Source: an uncultured Prevotella sp.
Lineage (GTDB): Bacteria; Bacteroidota; Bacteroidia; Bacteroidales; Bacteroidaceae
Length of the DNA stretch: 46,402 nt
Reading direction: 5' to 3'
Assembly (NCBI GenBank): GCA_900546575.1
Contig: URDM01000014.1
Location: 1-46,402, forward strand
Made by a program: the position numbers and the translations under genes. Position 1 is the first letter of the stretch; each line of letters begins with the position of its first letter. The notes beneath the pieces are model-generated. The model was given only the letters and a program-made list of their open reading frames with translations. It had not been told where the DNA came from and did no database searches. Shown in pieces: positions 11,774-20,719 of the stretch.

Positions 11774-12775
11774 TTACAGCCATCCGTTCTCCTTATACCA
11801 TTCCACCGCCAGACGCACGCCGTCCGCCAGCTTGTAGTGCGGATGATAGCCCAGTTCGTCCATCGTAGGCTCAATGTCGCATCGCCAGTTGCGCTGGCGC
11901 AGAATGTTGTACTTGTCGTTGTTGAGTGCCGTAGGCTTGTGCGTTATGTGGCTGATGCGCTCGCCTATGTAGGTCACGGCACGCAGCACCCATATCGGAG
12001 CCACAATGCGCAGCATCCACTTCACGCCCATCTCCTTCTTGAGCAGTCGCGAAAAGTCCGCCGACTGATAAACCTCGCCGTCTGTCAGGAAATACTTGCG
12101 TCCGCTCATGCCACGGTCCAACGCCAGGAACACCGCCTGAACCACGTCGAGCACATACACGAACGTGATGTCCTGACGGCGGAATCCCGCCCCGAAGTCA
12201 ATGTGGCGCTTCACGCTCTCAGCCATGAGGAAATAGTCCTTCTCGCGCGGTCCGTACACGCCCGTCGGGCGCAGTATGATGTAAGGGAAATCGTTGCCTA
12301 TAGAGTCGAGATAGCGTTCTGCCTCAAGCTTGCTGCGTCCGTAGGCTGTGTTAGGACGCGGACTGTCGTTCTCCGTAATGTCCTGATAGGGCTGTCGCTC
12401 GTGTATGGCGCCATACACGCTGAGCGAACTAAGGAATACAAAACGCTTGAGCGGCATCTGCAGTTCGATGAGAGTGTCCACCAGATTGCGCGTTCCGTCG
12501 GTGTTCATACGTCGGAAGTCGGCATTGTCCAGACATTTGGTCACGCCCGCAGCGTGCACCACATAGTCGAACGTGTGGCCGTCGAGCTGTCGCTTGAGCG
12601 CGTCTTTCGACGCAAAGTCAAGCTCAATGAAGTTGATGCGGCTGTCGGTGAGGTATCGTCGCGATGTGGTCTTGCGCACTGCCGCCCATACCTGCATGCC
12701 GCGGCGCAGGGCTTCTTCTACAATAAAACTGCCAATGAAACCGCTGGCACCGGTTATAAGAATCTTGTTAGTCAT
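11774..12775 (-). CDS. NAD-dependent epimerase/dehydratase (extended SDR)
   Basis: A 333-residue extended short-chain dehydrogenase. The start chosen is the ATG at 12775 because the Rossmann motif GASGFIG (Gly9, Gly12, Gly15) then falls at the usual distance; an upstream in-frame ATG at 12817 would add 14 residues unlike the family. The catalytic pair is Tyr145 and Lys149 (YGRSK), with the Ser of SSLSVYG before it. The family epimerises or dehydrates NDP-sugars or reduces hydroxy-ketones; the substrate is unknown. A promoter with TACCTTTG lies 29 bases upstream. It is divergent from the glycosyltransferase at 13095, which favours a sugar-nucleotide role. Confidence 0.85.
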   Translation of the reverse strand: MTNKILITGASGFIGSFIVEEALRRGMQVWAAVRKTTSRRYLTDSRINFIELDFASKDALKRQLDGHTFDYVVHAAGVTKCLDNADFRRMNTDGTRNLVDTLIELQMPLKRFVFLSSLSVYGAIHERQPYQDITENDSPRPNTAYGRSKLEAERYLDSIGNDFPYIILRPTGVYGPREKDYFLMAESVKRHIDFGAGFRRQDITFVYVLDVVQAVFLALDRGMSGRKYFLTDGEVYQSADFSRLLKKEMGVKWMLRIVAPIWVLRAVTYIGERISHITHKPTALNNDKYNILRQRNWRCDIEPTMDELGYHPHYKLADGVRLAVEWYKENGWL

Positions 12776-12803
12776 TATGAATGATGATGCATAATTCGAG
12801 TTG

Positions 12804-12837
12804 CAAAGGTAGTGCAAAATATTGGCAATATCACAAA
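12804..12837 (-). promoter_or_regulatory. Promoter of the epimerase gene
   Basis: Minus-strand TACCTTTG (12811-12804) fits the Bacteroidetes -7 box TAnnTTTG. TTTG at 12837-12834 lies 22 bases upstream, slightly more than the usual spacing. Confidence 0.55.
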
Positions 12838-12883
12838 TTTGAATGAATTTATTGTTAATGTGGCGATTACGGCCATTTTTTTG

Positions 12884-12891
12884 TATTTTTG
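12884..12891 (+). promoter_or_regulatory. Candidate -7 box for the 13095 glycosyltransferase
   Basis: TATTTTTG matches TAnnTTTG. No clear -33 TTTG lies at the right distance. It would give a leader of about 200 bases that holds the hairpins at 12915-13062. Confidence 0.4.
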
Positions 12892-12914
12892 CAATTGCTT
12901 AATTAATAACCAAC

Positions 12915-13062
12915 TGAACTTTCGCAAGTTCAGAGAATTCAGTAGTTAAAGGAGTTAAGAAGTTAAGCCAAATGCTTATAATGCTATATCAAGCAAAAAA
13001 AACTAATGGCTTAACTCCTTAGCGACCGTAGGGCGCGACAACTCCTTAACTTCTTAACTACT
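12915..13062. repeat. Hairpin-rich leader with inverted TTAA-type repeats
   Basis: TGAACTT/AAGTTCA (12915-12932) forms a small hairpin. AGTAGTTAA (12941-12949) and TTAAGCCA (12963-12970) are the outer ends of a repeat whose inverted partners are TTAACTACT (13054-13062) and TGGCTTAA (13007-13014). The partner arm is interrupted by 19 bases (gcgaccgtagggcgcgaca) lying between two copies of ACTCCTTA, at 13014-13021 and 13041-13048. No gene is visible in 12776-13094. Confidence 0.6.
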
Positions 13063-13094
13063 TTCGCTTGCGAAACTTAAATAAACAATAATAT

Positions 13095-14369
13095 ATGCGC
13101 GTATTAATTGTCAACACTAGCGAAAAGACGGGTGGTGCCGCAGTAGCAGCCAACCGCCTTATGGAGGCACTCAACAACAACGGTGTCAAGGCAAAGATGC
13201 TCGTAGCCAAGAAGGAGACCGACCAGATCACCGTGGTGCAGCTGCCGCACGGCCGACTCACCCGGCTCCACTTTCTGTGGGAACGTCTCACCATATTCTT
13301 CCACCTGCACCTGCAGCGCCGGCACCTCTTCGAGATAGACACAGCCAACTCCGGAACAGACATAACCCGCCTGCCCGAGTTCAAGGAGGCCGACGTGATA
13401 CACCTTAATTGGATAAACCAGGGCATGCTCTCGCTCCGCTCCATCCGCAAGATACTGCGCAGCGGCAAGCCGGTGGTATGGACCATGCACGATCTTTGGC
13501 CCGCCACGGGCATATGCCATTACGCCCGCACCTGCAGCGCATTCCGCACGGGATGCCACAACTGCCAGCTGCTGCCCGCAGGCGGTTCTGCCAACGACCT
13601 TTCGCGCCGTGTGTGGACGCGCAAGAAGCGCCTGTACCACAACTCCAACATCCATTTCGTCACGTGCAGCCGATGGCTTGAGGAGCAGGCAAAGCAGAGC
13701 GCCCTCTTCGTAGGGCAGCGTGTGACATCCGTGCCCAACACCATCGACACCCGCATGTTCTGCCCCGGCGACAGCAAGGCGGCTCGACTGAACGTCGGAC
13801 TGCCAGCCGAGGGCCGCATCATACTCTTCGTCTCGCAGAAGGTTACTGACGAACGCAAGGGCATGGAATACTTCATCGACGCCATCGACCGCCTCGTGAA
13901 GCAGCATCCCGAACTCAAGGACAATACATCCGTAGCCGTGCTTGGCGGCAACGCCCAGCTGGTTTGCGACCGTTTGGCACTGAAAGCCTATCCGCTCGGC
14001 TACGTCAGCGACGAGCGCCGTATAGTCGACATCTACCGTTCGGCAGACATGTACGTGCTGCCGTCGCTCGAAGACAATCTGCCCAACACCATCATGGAGG
14101 CAATGGCGTGCGGAGTGCCGTGCGTAGGATTCCGTGTGGGCGGCATACCCGAGATGATAGAGCATCGCCGCACGGGCTATGTAGCCAACTTCAAGGACAG
14201 CGCCGACCTTGCCAACGGTATGAACTGGGTGCTGCAAGAGGCCGACACCGAACAGCTCGGTTCGGCTTGCGTCAGCAAGGTGGCACGCTGCTACTCCGGA
14301 CAGAGCGTCGCCATGCGCTACATCGAGGTGTACAACGAGCTGATAGCTCTGAAGCGCTACATCGTTTAA
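13095..14369 (+). CDS. Glycosyltransferase, GT4-like (GT-B fold)
   Basis: A 424-residue GT4-type enzyme that moves a sugar from a nucleotide donor to a growing surface glycan on the cytoplasmic side. The N-terminal TGGAAVAANRL loop is the acceptor-side glycine motif. The donor-binding region reads PSLEDNLPNTIMEAMACGVP, with Asp327 and Glu335 at the E-x7-E positions, and is followed by VGGIPEMI. Four cysteines (141, 147, 154 and 157, in CHYARTC and CHNC) sit after HDLWPATG and could bind a metal, as in relatives with the same spacing. It is 25 bases before a GT2 gene and very likely co-transcribed. Donor and acceptor are unknown. Confidence 0.88.
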   Translation: MRVLIVNTSEKTGGAAVAANRLMEALNNNGVKAKMLVAKKETDQITVVQLPHGRLTRLHFLWERLTIFFHLHLQRRHLFEIDTANSGTDITRLPEFKEADVIHLNWINQGMLSLRSIRKILRSGKPVVWTMHDLWPATGICHYARTCSAFRTGCHNCQLLPAGGSANDLSRRVWTRKKRLYHNSNIHFVTCSRWLEEQAKQSALFVGQRVTSVPNTIDTRMFCPGDSKAARLNVGLPAEGRIILFVSQKVTDERKGMEYFIDAIDRLVKQHPELKDNTSVAVLGGNAQLVCDRLALKAYPLGYVSDERRIVDIYRSADMYVLPSLEDNLPNTIMEAMACGVPCVGFRVGGIPEMIEHRRTGYVANFKDSADLANGMNWVLQEADTEQLGSACVSKVARCYSGQSVAMRYIEVYNELIALKRYIV

Positions 14370-14394
14370 TAAATAGTCAACCAATAAGAAAATA

Positions 14395-15177
14395 ATGATA
14401 AAATTTTCAGTCATAACATGCACCTACAATGCGTCGGCAGTACTTGCCCGCACGCTCGACAGCGTTCTCAGTCAGTCGTGGACGCAGATTGAGCACATCA
14501 TCATCGACGGTGCATCCAAGGATAACACCCTGGCTATGGCACAAGACTATAGCCGCAAGAATCAGGAGGAGGAGACCGAGCACGAAGTTGTCATCATCTC
14601 CGAACCCGACCGTGGTCTGTACGACGCTATGAACAAAGGTCTTGCACGTGCCACGGGCGACTATATAGTCTATCTCAATGCCGGCGACGTGTTCCCGTCA
14701 GCCCATACGCTCGAGCAGATTTCAATCGACGTCAACAACCGTTCGGACGGCAAGCTGCCCGCCGTGCTCTATGGCGACACCAATATAGTTGACGATGAGG
14801 GCCGGCTGTTGCATCCCCGTCGCCTCGCTCCGCCCGAAAACCTCACGTGGCGTTCGTTCCGTCATGGCATGCTCGTGTGCCATCAGGCGTTCTATGCACG
14901 TACCGACCTCGCCCAAGCCGAACCTTACGACCTGCGCTACCGCTTCTCTGCCGATGTCGACTGGTGCATACGCATCATGAAGCGAGCCGAGCGCGAGCAT
15001 CTGGCATTGCTGCGTCTGCCGCAGGTAGTGGTCAACTATCTCGACGGAGGCATGACCAACAAGAACCATCGAGCCTCGCTCATCGAGCGCTTCAATGTGA
15101 TGCGTCGTCACTACGGACTCCTCCTCACCATAGGCATGCACCTTTGGTTTGTAGTGAGAGCCGTTTTCAAGAAATGA
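14395..15177 (+). CDS. Glycosyltransferase, family 2
   Basis: A 260-residue GT-A enzyme. It starts with FSVITCTYNASAVLARTLDSVLSQ and has IIIDGASKDNT and SEPDRGLYDAMNKGLARATGDYI, all standard for family 2. The metal-binding DxD position reads NAGD (Asp98). It resembles WcaE/colanic-acid type transferases; the sugar used is not known. It lies 25 bases after the GT4 gene. The last codons and stop are duplicated in tandem just beyond the gene (21-base units at 15162-15182 and 15183-15203), leaving the reading frame intact. Confidence 0.88.
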   Translation: MIKFSVITCTYNASAVLARTLDSVLSQSWTQIEHIIIDGASKDNTLAMAQDYSRKNQEEETEHEVVIISEPDRGLYDAMNKGLARATGDYIVYLNAGDVFPSAHTLEQISIDVNNRSDGKLPAVLYGDTNIVDDEGRLLHPRRLAPPENLTWRSFRHGMLVCHQAFYARTDLAQAEPYDLRYRFSADVDWCIRIMKRAEREHLALLRLPQVVVNYLDGGMTNKNHRASLIERFNVMRRHYGLLLTIGMHLWFVVRAVFKK

Positions 15178-15229
15178 CAATACGTTTTCAAGAAGTGATA
15201 ATCCGTAGAAACGACACCCACGGTTGTCG

Positions 15230-15285
15230 TATATTTGCATTTTTGCGCCCGTTAAGTGCTTTTATATCGTAACTTAACGGGCGCA
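15230..15285 (+). promoter_or_regulatory. TATATTTG box followed by a 13-bp stem
   Basis: TATATTTG (15230-15237) fits the -7 box, but no -33 is seen. Immediately after it, TGCGCCCGTTAAG (15244-15256) pairs perfectly with CTTAACGGGCGCA (15273-15285). No T-run follows, so it is not a standard intrinsic terminator; it may be the 5' end of a transcript or a Rho-type end for the GT2 gene. Confidence 0.4.
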
Positions 15286-15406
15286 TTAGCTTACAGATTT
15301 TCATGTGTAATGTGTTGATATATGTTAATATAAAGCCGTGTTCGGACACACGGTGTTGATGTAAATCAATAAAACCACAAATATATTCATATTCATAGCC
15401 TAAACG

Positions 15407-15437
15407 CTTGCCACGTCACGAAATGTTAGTAACTTTG
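15407..15437 (+). promoter_or_regulatory. Probable promoter of the SusC locus
   Basis: TAACTTTG (15430-15437) with CTTG (15407-15410) 19 bases upstream. Transcripts would have a leader of about 330 bases before the SusC ATG at 15777. A further TACCTTTG at 15654-15661 is another candidate closer to the gene, without a clear -33. The rest of 15178-15776 shows no gene apart from a possible 17-codon frame at 15542-15595. Confidence 0.5.
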
Positions 15438-15776
15438 CATCGTCAAAAGGTTAATAGATTGTTTAGGTTAGTAGTAATAGATTTAGGTTTTTAGTTATTA
15501 GGTTTAAGGTAAATTTTTATCGATTGTTTAACAGGAAAACAATGAGGACTCGTGAGAATCTTCATTCATCTTTAGAAAAAAGGATTTTTAGTTAAACATA
15601 GGCTTTACGGTGTTGCTCGTTGATGAGTGATGCCGTATTTTTTTTGTTTTTTTTACCTTTGCACTACCCTCACGCCCCATCGGTCTTGTCATATAATCAG
15701 AACCCAACGTTTAAACCACAACGTTTCAGACAGACAAGAACCTAAAACATATAAACAATTTATATCTAAAGAACCT

Positions 15777-18700
15777 ATGTATAAACCAAAGCAAACAGTG
15801 CTCGTGCTGGCGATGCTCTTAGCAAGTGCCGCAATGAATGCCCAGACCGTTTCGATGAGGCTCAACGGCGTCACAGTGAAGGCCGCCATTGCCCACCTCG
15901 AGAAGGAGAGCAAGTGCTCGGTAGTGTACGACGCCCGTACCGTCAACACAAGCAAGAAGGTGAATGTCAATGCCAAAACCGTCAAGGAGGCAGTGTCGCA
16001 AATCCTCGCAGGTCAGGATGTGACCTACGAAATTAAGGGAAACACCATTGTAGTAAGCCCCGCCAAGGCTCCGCAGCACAAGAAGCAACAGCCCAAGCGT
16101 AAGGTTACCGGACAGGTGCTCGACGAGAACGGCGACCCCGTTATCGGTGCCACAATCAGCGTAAAGGGCGGCACCGAGAAGGTAGTGACCGACATCGACG
16201 GCAACTTCTCAATCAATGCAGCCGACGGCAGCAAGGTGGAAGTGTCGTATCTCGGCTACAAGAACCGCGAGTTTACAGCCGACCGTGCCAACGTAACCGT
16301 AAAGATGGCACAAGACCAGCAGGTGCTCAACGAGGTGGTAGTTACCGCCCTCGGCATCAAGAAGGAAGCCAAGGCGCTGTCGTATAATGTGCAGCAGCTC
16401 AATTCGCAGGACATCACAGGCGTAAAGGATGCCAGCTTCATGAACTCATTGGCAGGTAAGGTGGCAGGTGTCGAAATCAATTCGTCGGCAGCCGGTATCG
16501 GTGGCGGCGTCAAGGTAGTGATGCGTGGTGCCAAATCACTCTCTGGCAACAACAATGCACTCTACGTTATTGACGGTATACCAATGCCTTCGCTCTCGGT
16601 CAATCAGACTTCTGATGCCTATCACGGCGACGCGCAGTCGGGCGATGCTGCCTCAATGGTCAATCCCGACGACATCGAGAGCATCTCAATGCTTTCGGGT
16701 GCAGCAGCTTCGGCACTGTATGGTAGCGACGCAGCCAACGGTGTCGTTATGATCACCACCAAGAAAGGACAGAAGGGACGTGTCAATGTGAGCTATTCTA
16801 ACAATACGTCGTTCTTCTCACCGTTCGTTACTCCCGAATTCCAGAACACATACGGACAGACAAGCAGCGGCTCATTCTCGAGCTGGGGTTCAAAGCTTGC
16901 CACACCGTCTACGTACAATCCGCTCGATTTCTTCCAGACAGGATGGAACGAGGGCAACTCCGTTACGCTTTCTACAGGCTCTGAGCACAGCCAGACATTT
17001 GTATCGGTAGCCACAACCAACGCTGAAGGCATTGTCGAGAACAACACCCTCGACCGCTACAACTTCACTGTGCGCAACACCACAGGCTTCCTCAACGACC
17101 GCCTGCACCTCGACCTTTCTGCCATGTACATGAACGTAGCCGAGAAGAACATGGTTTCGCAGGGTTTGTACTTCAACCCCATTATACCTATATATATGTT
17201 CCCGGCAGGCGACGACATTCGCAAGTATATGGCTTACGAGCAGTACGACCAGGAGCGCAACTTCAAGACTATGTACTGGCCTTTTGGCAATCAGGGACTC
17301 TCGATGATGAACCCTTACTGGGAAACTCACCGCACCAATGCCATCAACCATAAGGAACGCTTCATACTTTCGGGCGGACTGACATACGATATAGCCAAGG
17401 GCATATCATTGGCAGGCCGTGCCAAGGTAGACCGTTCAACGGGTCTGTACGAGAAGAAGTATGCCGCTTCTACCGACGCACTCTTCGCCGGCGAGAACGG
17501 AGCCTACTTCCGCACCAACGACAATACACGTCAGATATATGCCGATGCCATATTGAACATCGACAAGTATTTCGGCGACTTCTCGTTGACTGCCAACCTC
17601 GGTGCCAGCATCAAGGATGTGGAGACCAGCTATACATATACTGGTGGCTTCCTTAACGTGCCCAACTCGTTCACGCTCAACAACGTAGTACGTGCGACAG
17701 CGTATATGGACCAGGACTACGACAAGAACTATCATGAGCAGACACAGAGTGTGTTCGGAACAGCGCAGGTAGGCTACAAGTCGATGGTATATCTCGACGT
17801 TACCGCCCGTAACGACTGGAGCTCTATTCTTGGCGGAACAAGCTTCGAGAAGAAGGGCTTCTTCTATCCGTCAGTAGGCTTGAGCGCCATCCTTACCGAT
17901 ATGATTCCCGGACTGAAGTCTGACGTTCTGTCGTTCCTCAAGTTGCGCGGATCGTACAGTGAGGTAGGTAATGCATCTTCAGCCATGCGCTATATGGCAG
18001 CACAGCGATTCGAATACAAGAACGCACAGCCCTCTACCACATCCGACTTCCCCAACACCAATCTTGAGCCGGAGCGCACCAAGGCATGGGAGTTAGGCTT
18101 GCAGACCAATCTTTGGGGTGACAAGATCAACCTCAATGTCAGCCTCTACTCTACACGTACATTCAATCAGTTCTTCCGTCCGAAACTCTCGGCTACATCA
18201 GGCTACGGCCGTATGCCGGTAAATGGCGGACGTGTAGACAACAAGGGTATTGAGGCTTCGCTCACAGTCAACCAGCCTCTCGGTCCGGTCAAGTGGTCGA
18301 CAACACTTACTTATACCCTCAACCGCAACAAGATACATCAGTTGCTCGCACCGAAGACAGTCGACTTCGGCAATGGTATGACCGAAGAGGTATCGCTCAA
18401 ACAGATGGACATCGACGGAATGAACTTCGGCCCGGTCAAGGTTATGCTCACTGAGGGCGGCTCTATAGGCGACCTCTACACCACAGTGCCCAAGACCGAC
18501 GAGCACGGATTTGTCATTGTCGACTACAATACTAAGAACATCGTAGGCCTTGACGAAGGCAAATGGGTGAAGGCTGGCAATGTCAATCCGAAGTACAATA
18601 TCGGTTGGCGCAACAGTTTCTCATGGAACGGCATCGATCTCAACTTCCTCTTCACAGCACGTGTAGGCGGACGCGTAGCAAGTATAACTCAGGGTTATAT

Positions 18701-19076
18701 GGATTACTTCGGAGCTTCGAAGGCTACAGCAGACGCTCGCGATGCAGGCGGAGCCTTGGTCAACGGCGTACGCATACCTGCCCAGGACTATTATCAGAAG
18801 GTTGGACCGAGCATCGGCAGCTACTATATATATAGCGCCAGCAATGTTCGCCTGTCAGAGCTGTCGGTAGGCTACAACGTACCTATCAAGAAGCTCGTGC
18901 CGTGGATTCAGAACATGCACGTAGCCTTCACCGGACGCAATCTGTTCATGATTTATTGCAAAGCACCGTTCGACCCCGAACTCACCGCTTCTACCGGTAC
19001 ATTCTTCACCGGTATCGACAACTTCATGATGCCTTCATTGCGCAATCTCGGATTCTCAGTAAAAGTTGACTTCTAA
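15777..19076 (+). CDS. SusC/RagA-family TonB-dependent transporter with STN domain
   Basis: An outer-membrane TonB-dependent importer of 1099 residues that moves glycans captured by its SusD partner. The ATG at 15777 is chosen because it begins a signal peptide (LVLAMLLASAAMNAQ); earlier in-frame starts add an unlike 50-residue lead. Order: signal peptide 1-21; STN domain about 22-90; carboxypeptidase-like domain about 106-190 (VTGQVLDENGDPVIGATI); TonB-box-like LNEVVVTA; plug to about 320; then a beta-barrel ending in the aromatic residue of FSVKVDF. The STN domain usually goes with control through an anti-sigma/ECF sigma pair. SusD follows after 16 bases. Confidence 0.95.
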   Translation: MYKPKQTVLVLAMLLASAAMNAQTVSMRLNGVTVKAAIAHLEKESKCSVVYDARTVNTSKKVNVNAKTVKEAVSQILAGQDVTYEIKGNTIVVSPAKAPQHKKQQPKRKVTGQVLDENGDPVIGATISVKGGTEKVVTDIDGNFSINAADGSKVEVSYLGYKNREFTADRANVTVKMAQDQQVLNEVVVTALGIKKEAKALSYNVQQLNSQDITGVKDASFMNSLAGKVAGVEINSSAAGIGGGVKVVMRGAKSLSGNNNALYVIDGIPMPSLSVNQTSDAYHGDAQSGDAASMVNPDDIESISMLSGAAASALYGSDAANGVVMITTKKGQKGRVNVSYSNNTSFFSPFVTPEFQNTYGQTSSGSFSSWGSKLATPSTYNPLDFFQTGWNEGNSVTLSTGSEHSQTFVSVATTNAEGIVENNTLDRYNFTVRNTTGFLNDRLHLDLSAMYMNVAEKNMVSQGLYFNPIIPIYMFPAGDDIRKYMAYEQYDQERNFKTMYWPFGNQGLSMMNPYWETHRTNAINHKERFILSGGLTYDIAKGISLAGRAKVDRSTGLYEKKYAASTDALFAGENGAYFRTNDNTRQIYADAILNIDKYFGDFSLTANLGASIKDVETSYTYTGGFLNVPNSFTLNNVVRATAYMDQDYDKNYHEQTQSVFGTAQVGYKSMVYLDVTARNDWSSILGGTSFEKKGFFYPSVGLSAILTDMIPGLKSDVLSFLKLRGSYSEVGNASSAMRYMAAQRFEYKNAQPSTTSDFPNTNLEPERTKAWELGLQTNLWGDKINLNVSLYSTRTFNQFFRPKLSATSGYGRMPVNGGRVDNKGIEASLTVNQPLGPVKWSTTLTYTLNRNKIHQLLAPKTVDFGNGMTEEVSLKQMDIDGMNFGPVKVMLTEGGSIGDLYTTVPKTDEHGFVIVDYNTKNIVGLDEGKWVKAGNVNPKYNIGWRNSFSWNGIDLNFLFTARVGGRVASITQGYMDYFGASKATADARDAGGALVNGVRIPAQDYYQKVGPSIGSYYIYSASNVRLSELSVGYNVPIKKLVPWIQNMHVAFTGRNLFMIYCKAPFDPELTASTGTFFTGIDNFMMPSLRNLGFSVKVDF

Positions 19077-19092
19077 AAACCGGAAATCTATT

Positions 19093-20676
19093 ATGAAACT
19101 AAATAAGAAAATCACTTGCGGTGTAGCCACACTGGCTGCCGCATTCGCACTCAGCTCTTGTACGGGCGAGTTCGAGAAGTGGAACTCCGACCGTAACTCA
19201 GCCTCAGAAGAGGATATGAGCTGTGACAACTGGAGCACAGGTGGCTTCTTCGCACAGATGGAGCACAATGTGTTTATCGTAGGCCAGGACAAGGGTGGAG
19301 CGTTCCAGATTACAGATATGCTTACGGGCGGACTCTTCTCAGGTTATTTTTCTAACATCAAGGAGTCGTACGATGTCGGTTCGTTGCACAATGCCCACTA
19401 CCTTTTGCCTGACAAATGGGTCAACCAACCCTTCAATGACACCTATCAGAATGTCATGCAGCCTTGGTCGACACTCAACAAGAACTCAGAAGCTGCCGGC
19501 ACACAGGCTGTGACAGCGCTGGGCAATATTGTCAAGGTGTTTGGTATGGCACGCATCACCGACATGTACGGCCCAATACCTTACTCTAAGTTCGGCACAG
19601 CACTTAAGGTGGCATACGACTCGCAAGAGGATATTTACCGCCAGTTCTTCAACGAGCTGGATGATGCCATCGACGTATTGACCGAATATTATGCAGCCAA
19701 CTCGTCGTCAAAGGTTCTTGCCAAGTTCGACTTCGTGTTCGGCGGCAACACAGCAAGCTGGATAAAGTTTGCCAACACATTGCGTCTGCGTCTAGCATTG
19801 CGCGTCTGCTATGCCGACGAAGCACTGGCTCGCGCCGAGGCAGAGAAGTCAATCAGTCACTCGCTGGGCTTCCTTGAGACAAAGGCTGAGCACTGCAACG
19901 ACTCGAAGTATTCTTATCTGAACCCGTTCTGGGAGATTACAAACAGCTGGAACGACATGCGTATGGGCGCTTGCATTGAGAGCTACCTCAACGGTTATAG
20001 CGATCCGCGCGCCACGGTATACTTCAGTGAAGCTAAGAACGGCGGTGGCATACACGGAGTATATCCGGGTTTGAAGATAAACAACCAAAGTTCGTACACC
20101 AATAATACTTCTGCCATGAACGTAGAGTCGGGTTCGGCAATGCAATGGATGTCGGGTGCCGAGAGCTTCTTCCTCCGTGCTGAGGCAAAACTGCGTTGGA
20201 ATCTTGGAGCAACATCAGCCAAGGACCTCTACGAGCAGGGCATACGCACATCGTTTGCTGAGCGTGGCGTTAGCGGAGCCGATGCCTACATAGCCAACAG
20301 CGAGTCTAAGCCAGCCGACTTCAAGGACAACAGTGGCGGTCGTCGCGACGCTTCTGCCGTCAGCACCATCACCATTGCATGGGACGACAATGCCAACTTC
20401 GAGCAGAAACTCGAGCGCATCATCACCCAGAAGTATCTTGCCATATTCCCTGACGGACAGGAGGCTTGGAGCGAATTCCGTCGTACCGGCTATCCTAAAC
20501 TCTTCCCCATCAACTACAATGCAAGTAGTGGAGCTGTCAGCACCGACACTCAGATACGCCGTCTGCGCTTCCCTACTGACGAATACTCGCAGAACGCAGC
20601 CAACGTTCAGACTGCCGTGACATTGCTCGGCGGACAGGACAATGGCAATACCAAACTGTGGTGGGACAAGAAGTAA
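19093..20676 (+). CDS. SusD/RagB-family glycan-binding lipoprotein
   Basis: A 527-residue surface lipoprotein with signal peptide and lipobox (LSSC, Cys23), paired with the SusC barrel as a lid that binds the glycan. The body (GGLFSGYFSNIKESYDVG, the TPR-like helices around ALGNIVKVFGMARITDMYGPIPYS, and the C-terminal AIFPDGQEAWSEFRRTGYPKL) matches the SusD-like_2 branch, which is common in loci with GH18 enzymes. The ATG at 19093 gives the signal peptide directly; an upstream start at 19066 would overlap susC. The fourth gene after it is also a lipoprotein of the same locus. The substrate is inferred only from the neighbouring GH18. Confidence 0.93.
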   Translation: MKLNKKITCGVATLAAAFALSSCTGEFEKWNSDRNSASEEDMSCDNWSTGGFFAQMEHNVFIVGQDKGGAFQITDMLTGGLFSGYFSNIKESYDVGSLHNAHYLLPDKWVNQPFNDTYQNVMQPWSTLNKNSEAAGTQAVTALGNIVKVFGMARITDMYGPIPYSKFGTALKVAYDSQEDIYRQFFNELDDAIDVLTEYYAANSSSKVLAKFDFVFGGNTASWIKFANTLRLRLALRVCYADEALARAEAEKSISHSLGFLETKAEHCNDSKYSYLNPFWEITNSWNDMRMGACIESYLNGYSDPRATVYFSEAKNGGGIHGVYPGLKINNQSSYTNNTSAMNVESGSAMQWMSGAESFFLRAEAKLRWNLGATSAKDLYEQGIRTSFAERGVSGADAYIANSESKPADFKDNSGGRRDASAVSTITIAWDDNANFEQKLERIITQKYLAIFPDGQEAWSEFRRTGYPKLFPINYNASSGAVSTDTQIRRLRFPTDEYSQNAANVQTAVTLLGGQDNGNTKLWWDKK

Positions 20677-20719
20677 TGCCTAAACAGTATATATATTCAT
20701 TCTAAAAATCTAAGAAACA

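Noticed and set aside
11684..12784. Long open frame on the plus strand opposite the epimerase
   Set aside because: It is the antisense of a clear Rossmann-fold gene, is rich in His/Arg/Val, and has no family pattern. It is a by-product of codon bias.
13104..14423. 439-codon open frame on the minus strand opposite the GT4 gene
   Set aside because: The plus-strand protein has full GT4 motifs. The minus-strand product resembles no protein family and is an antisense shadow.
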